64,000 bases of DNA, taken from contig CM060953.1 of NCBI GenBank assembly GCA_030765055.1, positions 98,874,701 through 98,938,700 of the forward strand, written 5' to 3'. The notes below the pieces were generated by a model, which was given only the letters and a program-made list of their open reading frames with translations, did not search any database and was not told the DNA's origin. Each line of letters opens with the position of its first letter. The stretch's first letter is position 1. Both the position numbers and the translations under genes were made by a program. This stretch comes from Mantis religiosa. Its lineage: Eukaryota > Arthropoda > Insecta > Mantodea > Mantidae. Shown piece after piece: positions 56,905 to 64,000 of the stretch.

Positions 56905-57290
56905 CGTCCTGCTCCGTGACGTAATGGGCTAGAAAGTTGTGCTTTGGTTCCTGGGATCGATCCCACCTCTAGAGGGGTCCGGATTTTAAGTCCCGGACAT
57001 ATGACTATCGGTGCCTACTCAGCATCGTGAGGTACGCTAGGTACTGAACCCTGGTCTAGTAGGTCACCTTTTCGGCTGGGGGTGCCGTGATACTGACCAC
57101 ATCTACTCCACCTATCAGTTGGATGATCGACCACCTATGCCTTGCGTATGTGGGCGTGAGGCCGGCAGTCGGGTTGGCGGGCTCTGACTCGCTTGCGAAG
57201 TTAAGCCATGAGTTACGTTAACTGCATCCCTTTAGCCATGTGGTTGGATAAGCTAATAGGTACAACCTGCTAAGCTTTTCTGGAGAGAGT
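56905..57290 (+). repeat. Possible SINE family 4 (tRNA-like head)
   Basis: GTGACGTAATGGGCTAGAAA resembles a box A, and GGGATCGATCCCACC at about 56955 a box B. They are followed by a GC-richer body (CGGTGCCTACTCAGCATCGT, GGCTGGGGGTGCCGTGATAC, CCTTGCGTATGTGGGCGTGA). It stands out from its AT-rich surroundings. No second copy in the window confirms a family. Confidence 0.4.
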
Positions 57291-58049
57291 GCCTATGTCA
57301 TAAGTAGTAAACAATCTTTCACAAATATATCACCAATAAAAGGAAAATGTTTCCTTGCGATGTGTAAGTCGAACATTTTAAATTCACTTTATCGAATTCT
57401 CCTTCGCTTTCCTGTAATTTGCCTTTTTAAGCTTCATGATCAAGTTAGCACGTTCTTCACCTTGATATTTATTGTATTCAGGATATTATACTGCGGTTTT
57501 AGGGAACACAATCAGTATATTGCCATTGTTCTAGTATCCACTAACATGAACTCTTCCCAAATAGGACAAAACTTTGTCGGAGTGGAGGGTCGTTGAAGCC
57601 ATGACAATACAGTGCACTACATTTAACGCCGATGAACTACCACCTGCGGTGTCGTATGTAGCTACGCACTACTATTACCGCTGTTGCTGTATCCTTGGCT
57701 CTAGATTTGCTCCATACACTTTTCCTGCAAGGGATTGCAAGCTCTAACGTTACATCAATTGGAAAGTCCTGATCTAGATGCTTCGTATCACTATAAGTTG
57801 CGGTTTTTGGAGTCACACTATATGAATGCAAATAGGATGTGAACAAAAATTTAGAGATGCTTGTAAATTATTTGAACCTGCTTAGATTATTATTCGACGG
57901 ACTTCTGGTACATCCTTAATCGGCGTGATGCAGCAAATGGTCTTAGCTGTGTTCTTACTTTTCCTATAATATCCATTTTCTTTCAATATATTGTTATGCG
58001 TGTGAAATTTTGATGCAGTACTGAATAACCTATCCGGAATTTACGTAGC
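57291..58049. other. No recognisable gene
   Basis: AT-rich. A 22-bp match to the SINE 3 tail (CACCTGCGGTGTCGTATGTAG) at about 57640-57661 suggests an old fragment. Nothing else. Confidence 0.45.
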
Positions 58050-58429
58050 GAGCGAAGGAAACCACGAAAAGAACCAAATCTTGAAGACAAGTAAATAGAA
58101 TTTGGCCCTGCAGTATCCGAATTACCCAAACCCGACAACTGTCAAGATATCCAGCCCGGATGACCAAGAATCCGCTAGGGGATCCTGCGAGAGTGTGAAA
58201 TTCTTTTCATCCGTACTCCCTACAGAGATCAAATCTGGTGCGCCGAGTTATACGGGGCTGGACTCTTAATAACAGACCCGCACGACATATGTGGACAGGC
58301 GGAAGAAGACGGCACTGAGCCGAGAACCGTGGTTCAGTTGATCAAATTCGTTAAGTCCTAGGGCCAAGAACCCACTTAAGCCCACATGCCATTATCCCTT
58401 GTGACATTTGAAAAGGAAGCGCCAACGAG

Positions 58430-59236
58430 ATAACGCACCTGTGGAATACAAGGATTAATTTTGAGCCTCACCATGGCAGAGCAGGGCCAACCCAGTGCTA
58501 TATATGCTTGGGCCTCCACCACTCAAGCCATGGGTGTGAGCGTGAGACCGCATGTCTACGTTCTGCAGGTGTACACCTCATAAATGACGTCCGAACCTTA
58601 CAGGGACCAAAATGTGAGCAAACTGCCAGGAAGTTCATATCAGCATCCTGGCGGACACCATACGGACTGCGCATCCTGCAGGATAAACAGGGCAAAGCCC
58701 CCAAAAAAGAACTCAGGAAACGCACGCCCAGGAGACTGCTTAGTCCAGGCACTATCAAGGTACGGAAAAGTACTGCAACAGGCGGAAGCGACCCTGACTC
58801 CCACGTAAAACCAGCCGGATAGCACCGATGCGACTGCTACTGAAATTGCAGCTGCACCTGGAGCTAGACCACAGCGGTCTACCAAGAAAAGGAAGGCCAC
58901 TGTATCCCTGAGCGAGGAATCGCCGGCTAATACCGCCATTCAACCAGCAACGCAAACTGCGTCAACTTGGTAGACGTCATCTTATCCTGGTATGTGTACA
59001 TTATACAACGCTCACACTCCATCCTCAGACGCTGCAGGCAACAACTGACCAACCTCCGCCTCTCTGCTACGCAGAAACACCAAATCATGTACCCGACCTT
59101 TCCCTTATTCCAGCTTATAATGGCCGTGAGAGGAACTCCAAGACTATTGAGAGACATGTACCGGAACGTAAATGGAGACCGGGAGCAGATGCTGGGCATC
59201 CTAGAGTTTGTAGATCACCGTGAAACTGAATTCTGA
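58430..59236 (+). pseudogene. Jockey ORF1 (gag-like) remnant
   Basis: The segment 58490-58822 carries CYICLGLHHSSHGC, a complete CCHC knuckle (C-X2-C-X4-H-X4-C). It is followed by CLRSAGVHLIND and KCEQTARKFISASW, the second and third knuckles with missing cysteines. A basic, lysine-rich tail follows. The further piece 58967-59236 (MAVRGTPRLLRDMYRNVNGD...FVDHRETEF) probably ends ORF1. In Jockey elements this protein binds element RNA. Stops and frameshifts separate the pieces. Confidence 0.75.
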
Positions 59237-59770
59237 GGTCTGCAAAACGCACTTGCATGTTGGTGTACAATTTAATTCCCAAGTTGTCACTCATCGCTCT
59301 GATATTCGACCGACTGTCGGAATTACAGCTTTATTGATAAAAAACTACATTACTCACACTTCTATACCTATCCCTCCAATAGCAACTACAGGTGACCGTC
59401 GTAAGGTTCTACTGAGGCGGGACGGAACCGATTGTGTATGATACGCCCTACCGTCTACTCCTGGGGCAGACACACATACTCCTTAACGAACACCATAAAG
59501 TGCGCATAGTCGGCAACATTTGCGTAAAACATCCTAGCTGAAACAGCCGTATCCACAACAGGATACTGCTTCCTCTGCGGTGACCCGGCACTCCTTGTGC
59601 ATGGCCCGAGAAGTCCAATGTACTTCCCGCCACACGGCACGGTGGACGTCAAAGACTTCCTGATCATTAAGAACATCTCTAGGTCTCTCAGTGGTAAACG
59701 CTCAGACGTCACCCTCACAACGCAAACTGGATACATGAACACGACTGGAATGCCGCGGTCATAACCCTTC
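59220..59770 (+). pseudogene. Jockey ORF2 endonuclease remnant
   Basis: AP-type endonuclease pieces: TAL-L-IKNYITHTSIPIPP (about 59320-59390, matching the GGTAILIRN..THH.LP block), a degraded GD.N.KHP block (about 59500-59560), then MYFPPHGTVDVKDFLIIKNI (about 59620-59675), the PTHFP....DVLDI..VKN block of Jockey. Frame changes separate them. The catalytic SDH block would follow where the solo LTR now begins. Confidence 0.75.
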
Positions 59771-59886
59771 AAAACTCTGTGGAAGCTTAGTCTCGAATAG
59801 ACTCAATAGAGAACTCAGGCAATGGCCAAGCAGTTGTCCTCACCATCATAAATGCGGTCCGTGCTCATACTCGCCGTACTTTAAAT

Positions 59887-60295
59887 TGTGACTTTGTGGG
59901 TTCATAGAATTAAAAGTCCAATTTGCAGAAATTGAAAATGTTCTTTATTTCCGTAGAAATACACTTTGGTCCACACTTACAGTAGCAGAATTACGTAATC
60001 TACACAAATACAGACTTCAAGCTCATCTGCCACACCCACAAACAAAGAGCTCACTTTCAAAACACAGCTGCACGAGTCCAATTACCACTCTCACTGACGA
60101 TTCGCGGCTTCTTTTATAGCTCCCATTCATGGTTGCAGAAGTTTGTGGAATGTTCTGTAAGACGGCACCAGACAAAACACGAACTTTCTAGACATCTAAC
60201 TTTATCTGTTTCGGAAAGCCTTTTATCTTCGCGGTGCACTATCTGCCCCTTTGTGTGCGTCGGCCACGCATCGTCACAACAATATGTTCACGACA
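59887..60295 (-). mobile_element. Solo Gypsy-type LTR (409 bp)
   Basis: Minus strand TGTCGTGAAC...AACCCACAAAGTCACA, with a TATAAAAGAAG box (about 60117) and AATAAAG signal (about 59944). It is a relative of the LTR at 7551-8020, sharing GAACATT..AATTTC.GCAAATTGGAC. No internal Gypsy sequence lies on either side, so it arose by LTR-LTR recombination. The flanks (TAAAT, ATATT) do not match, so any target duplication has decayed. Confidence 0.85.
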
Positions 60296-62100
60296 ATATT
60301 GACTCACCGCAACTGCTTCCGCTCCAACAAAGCAGTTTATAAAAGCCCAAAATGCTGTAAGAAATCTGTGGTAGGCACTTCACCACACCAGAATAGGAGA
60401 GGTGCACAAAAGTTCTAATCCTTGGTGCAACGCCTCCTAAGAGCACCCGCCAAGTGATCTGGGAAAACACGTTAAGAATAACGAATGGCGAATGGTCCAT
60501 GGCCTGAGGAACGACAAAACCGTAAACCAGGACCCCTTGAAGAGCCCTCTAGGACGGCTTGTTTTAAAGCCGGGAGAAAAGGCGGATGCGCTAGCTTACT
60601 TTCCAGATAATCAATCCCAGCCTATAGTTGAGCCTATGGACGTTGACCGTACTGAATACGTGGAATTGGTACTGGAAAGCTTCCTTGGAACCACAAGGTG
60701 TTACACGTTACAATCGTTATCCTCAGAGAAGTTACCTCCAATGTCTTTATGGTTTGTTAAGAACAATCATCGTTGCAATAAGAGATAAAATGGCTGAGAA
60801 CGTTACACTCTCTTAAAACCAAGAAATCTCTTGGGCAGGACCGCATAACAGCAGAAGTGCTTCCGCTAGAGCCGCAATTCACTTGACCCGCGTTTACAAC
60901 GCAATGTCTTCATAAGCGCAACTTCCGAGCTCTCTAGAAGGAGGCCCGTGTGATACGCGTTTTGAAGCCGGGGGAAAACCGGGTTTCCCTTAAGTGATAG
61001 ATCCATCAGCCTCCTAGCAAACATCTCGAGAAACTGCTCCTTACCAGTGTCGGTCCTCATTTAGAGGAAAAAGGCATCCTCCCAGAACATCATTTTGGTC
61101 TACGAATTGGACATCTGCCGCATAGTGGGTCACCGAGAAAGCTTTCCTGGCCTTCCAGGACATTCAAAATGGCGGCAGTATAGCTCAATGTCGAACCGGC
61201 ATGATGGGCTGATCTATAAAATCCTGAAGCATAAAATACCCTTTCCATGTGTTTCCTTTATGGCCGGTTTCTTCAAAACCATAACTTCCAAGTAATTTTT
61301 TTTTAATTTACGTCCTCCAACGTTAAGTCATATCGGACGATGAATGGAATGGATAAAGTGATGCTCAAATGAGTCCGGGATCCATGGAGCTCAGAGTTAC
61401 CCGACATTCGTCCATCAGGATAAGGGAAAATCCGGGAAAAACCTTATCCCGGTAACTCACCCTAATCGAGATTCGAACTCCGGATGGTGGACTCCCAAAA
61501 AGGTCTACCTGGGAGATGAAATTTCCCTGGACACAATGTCAGAGCAGCCCATTATCGCGGGATACTCGTATGGCAGCGCTCTTCGTGGCTTACACGACCG
61601 TCACGGCCATCACAACACCCACACTTGTCAGTATGCCGATAATCTCACGATCTTCGCAACAAACGAGAATACTCTACACAGTGGATTCAAACCCAGCTCC
61701 GTGCCACTGAGGCATGCAGTGAATGGCCATTAAGCCGTAGCAAAGCTCAGCGAAAACCAGAGCAACCGGTACAGAGAAGCTACGTGTTATGGCACCGTCG
61801 AATCACTTGGGGTGCTACAAGGGTGCAATCCTCAGGCAACAGTATCCCATTTTCCACTCTCTCCATCTGAAACTACAACTGTATGCGAGTCTTTCCATTC
61901 ATAGTTCTCTATGGCTGCGAGATCTGTGGAACAGTGGCAGTATACGCTATGGAACAGAGGAATCACAGCCGATATCCTACAAGCACATTCCGACACTCCG
62001 CGCACTGTCGATGTCATCAGGAAGAGGACACGATCAATGTACGACAAAATCCATAACCATCCCAACCATTTGGTAAACATTCTGGGCAAATAATCCGAGT
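60296..62100 (+). pseudogene. Jockey ORF2 linker and reverse transcriptase remnant
   Basis: Pieces in several frames: a linker MVHGLRNDKTVNQDPL...PGEKADALA (60492-60600), SWAGPHNSRSASARAAIHLTR and SPGQDRITAEVL (about 60820-60890), LKPGENRVSLK (about 60960), ISLLANISR (about 61010), HFG and FQDIQ blocks (61085-61170), YADNLTIFATNENTL (about 61635, where active relatives have YADD, so the second Asp is Asn), and a C-terminal tail (SMYDKIHNHPNHLVNIL). The SINE at 61.3 kb interrupts it. Non-functional. Confidence 0.78.
61293..61490 (-). mobile_element. SINE family 1 copy in LINE RT
   Basis: Minus strand: T run at 61296-61304, TTTACGTCCTCCAACGTTAA, GACATTCGTCCATCAGGATA, GGTAACTCACCCTAATCGAG and the B box GATTCGAACTCCGG. 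It ends near 61487, before box A, so it is slightly 5'-truncated. No clear target duplication. Confidence 0.85.
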
Positions 62101-62200
62101 CGAATAAGACGCTCGAAATCTTTCAAACTACCAAAAGATGCGAAGGGGCGGCTCAGCTAAGTAATGCCATTAGTCCGCTCTGGCAATGATCACGCTTCGC

Positions 62201-63391
62201 ATCATCAAACTCTGATGGTTAAGCAAAACAAAACGGGGCTAGAACACATTGTGATTCGCCACTAAATGGGGAAAAGCTGTACGCAACAGCGGGAGGAAAT
62301 CTCTTGTGGACCTCGCATCTCACCCACCACATTCCCTAGAGAACAAACTTTACCTGACTCATCTTGCAATTTAAGCCACAGAACGGCTCGTCATTGCGGT
62401 ACCGACACATCAGCGGAAAATGTTACTCGGTCGATCAGAAACGCTTCTGGCCTCTAATAGAGAATTCTAAATACGTTAGGCGAGGCAAACCACTTCGGAC
62501 AGAATAAAGATAGATAACAATGTAAGATTTAGCGAACAGGAGTATTTCCGAAGCGTAAGAGAGGACGTGTAATTATTCCTTTCCGAATAAGGCAATTCGA
62601 GGTAGAAACTTCAGGCTACCATGCCAAATCAATTGTAAAGAAATTATTAACTTTAGCGATGTTAATTAACGATTATCTTATATAAATAAATAAATGTATA
62701 CGCTCAAATTTAAGATCAATTGCGTATCTTTATATGACCAAAGGATATACATTTAGATTATGTCTCTGTGCGTTTAAATAGCTGAAGATTTTAGCTGTAC
62801 ATTTTCTAACTATATTTAAAAGAAACTCTTAACCAGGATTTGAGAAGCAGGCTTAAAGATGAGTTCTATGACATAGCGTTACTGTAATTCGTTTTGTTTT
62901 ATAGCGGAGGGTATATAGTGGTTTCCTGCCATTGTAAGCTAATTCACTATAAAAGAAATAGTAGGGACGATGGGGACGAGATAAACAGACTAAAACGTAT
63001 TAATTTTGCAATTCTTATAACGTGGGTGAATTTCAACCAATAAAATACGAAGTTGGGTTTAAACCAAGAGTGAAGTTATTGGTACCGCGAATACAAGAAC
63101 CAACCAGATAACAACAAATGAAAAAGTATGGAAACATAAATTTAATAAGTTTAGGTCAGAAGGGGAGCTGTTTGAAGACGTCCAGCGGAGATGTACCTTC
63201 CAAAAAAATTCCTGCAATGCTAGAAACGAACTATGTGACTGTATGGAAGTTTATAGCAGTGCCATTCGGTAAACAAACAGAATAATTCGCTAATTTGAGG
63301 TAGTACAGGCAAGTAACATATTGTAAGGTAAGTAGGTATAGTACAAAAACTGCATAAAATCACATATGCATTGTGAGTTGGAGACGCCAAT
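62201..63391. other. No recognisable gene
   Basis: AT-rich DNA after the LINE. Nothing recognised. Confidence 0.5.
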
Positions 63392-63403
63392 TCTAGAGGG
63401 CAA

Positions 63404-63404
<1 letters not shown>

Positions 63405-63469
<65 letters not shown>

Positions 63470-63703
63470 TGTTTAACGCCCGCTTTTACTACATACGGCA
63501 CCGCAGGCGGTGACACTGATGATGCATGAGATGAAGATGGAGCAACGGTGGAATGAGATGGTGGGGGAAACCGGAGGTCCCGGAGAAAGCCCGCCCCAAC
63601 GCCGTGTTGTTCACCACCAATCTCACTTTGCGGTCGCCTGGGTTCGAACCCGGGCCGCCTTGGTGAGAGCCAAGCGGTCTAACCACTGAGCCACGGCGTG
63701 GCC
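63405..63703 (-). mobile_element. SINE family 3 with (CA)n tail
   Basis: Minus-strand full-length copy: head GGCCACGCCGTGGCTCAGTG, GGTTCGAACCCAGGCGACCG, body, tail GGGCGTTAAACACTACACAC, continuing as about 60 bp of (CA)n ((TG)n at 63405-63466 on the plus strand). Perfect 13-bp target duplication TCTAGAGGGCAAA (63392-63404 and 63704-63716) encloses the microsatellite, showing the (CA)n is part of the insertion. Confidence 0.95.
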
Positions 63704-63716
63704 TCTAGAGGGCAAA

Positions 63717-64000
63717 GGACACTTCTGTGGAAGTACACACATATTCTGAGAAGTAAAATAAACTAGAAGTCTAATGATCAGTAAAAATTATTTTCCATAA
63801 CTTTAGGTCCACTCCTGCCTTACGAAAGAAAGGAGCCCATTTCTCTCCCATTTTTTGGATAGATAGTCGGGGCAAACACCGGGAGATCGAGAAAGTGAGC
63901 AAGGGAAAACGCGTGGACAGCGAGGTAGGAGGATCTTCACATTTGTGGTGCTACTTGAGGTCGTAAACAATACACAGATGTGAGGCGTTACATTCACGTG
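63717..64000. other. No recognisable gene (window right edge)
   Basis: No supportable feature. Confidence 0.5.

Larger units (their letters stand above)
58050..62200 (+). mobile_element. Jockey-type LINE, near full length but decayed
   Basis: Carries, in order, ORF1 with a CCHC zinc knuckle, ORF2 endonuclease and ORF2 reverse transcriptase on the plus strand. A minus-strand solo Gypsy-like LTR (59887-60295) splits endonuclease from reverse transcriptase. A minus-strand SINE 1 (about 61296-61487) splits the reverse transcriptase. Exact ends were not resolved. Confidence 0.8.

Noticed and set aside
57640..57661. SINE 3 copy
   Set aside because: Only about 22 bp of the tail match; too short for a separate annotation.
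59887..60295. Target duplication of the solo LTR
   Set aside because: Flanks TAAAT and ATATT do not match.

Overview
The window is eukaryotic and reads as a gene-poor, AT-rich stretch of an arthropod genome, most likely an insect. The reasons are the repeat repertoire (hAT, mariner, BEL/Pao, Ty3/Gypsy, Jockey- and I-like LINEs, Penelope, Polinton, tRNA-derived SINEs), the many microsatellites, a short TTAGG run, and the absence of operon-like coding. The species cannot be named from the sequence. I found no intact single-copy host gene. One 350-bp open block near the left end, bounded by plausible splice signals, is the only host-exon candidate. Nearly everything else recognisable is a transposable element or its wreckage.

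Layout. 1-3.1 kb: the exon candidate, an 88-bp-arm hairpin, and a compound structure of two tRNA-like units, one of them inside a 136-bp inverted repeat. 3.1-5.8 kb: hAT copy 1. 5.8-11.5 kb: a BEL/Pao retrotransposon on the minus strand, broken by a 5'-truncated LINE in gag (with target duplication) and a 3' Gypsy fragment with LTR in pol. 11.5-12.2 kb: a broken transposase-like gene split by a SINE with a 15-bp target duplication. 14.6-15.3 kb: a deleted mariner relative. 16.4-17.2 kb: a 714-bp element with TTAA ends. 17.9-20.5 kb: hAT copy 2, with terminal repeats and an 8-bp target duplication, carrying a 459-bp GC-rich insertion. 21.3-22.6 kb: a second hAT type. 26.3-27.2 kb: a mariner transposase on the minus strand. 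27.4-28.5 kb: a Jockey-like LINE. 29.5-33.4 kb: a Polinton/Maverick-type DNA polymerase B pseudogene. 33.5-35.9 kb: a degenerate AGACC-rich array. 36.6-39.5 kb: an I-type LINE with RNase H. 39.9-43.6 kb: a near-complete but gag-deleted Gypsy element on the minus strand. 47.6-50.7 kb: a LINE into which a Penelope-like element has inserted, making an in-frame chimeric ORF. 50.7-56.9 kb: unrecognised AT-rich DNA with microsatellites. 58.0-62.2 kb: a Jockey-type LINE with gag, endonuclease and reverse transcriptase remnants, carrying a solo LTR and a SINE. 63.4-63.7 kb: a SINE with a (CA)n tail and a perfect 13-bp target duplication.

How the parts relate. At least four tRNA-derived SINE families are present, and the LINEs are plausible sources of the machinery that moved them. 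Nesting gives relative ages: BEL is older than the LINE and Gypsy pieces inside it, the transposase-like gene is older than its SINE, the 47-kb LINE is older than the Penelope element, and the 58-kb LINE is older than its solo LTR and SINE. Several (CA)n runs are tails or LTR ends of elements, so part of the microsatellite load is element-seeded. All recognised protein-coding remnants carry stops, frameshifts, truncations or lost catalytic residues.
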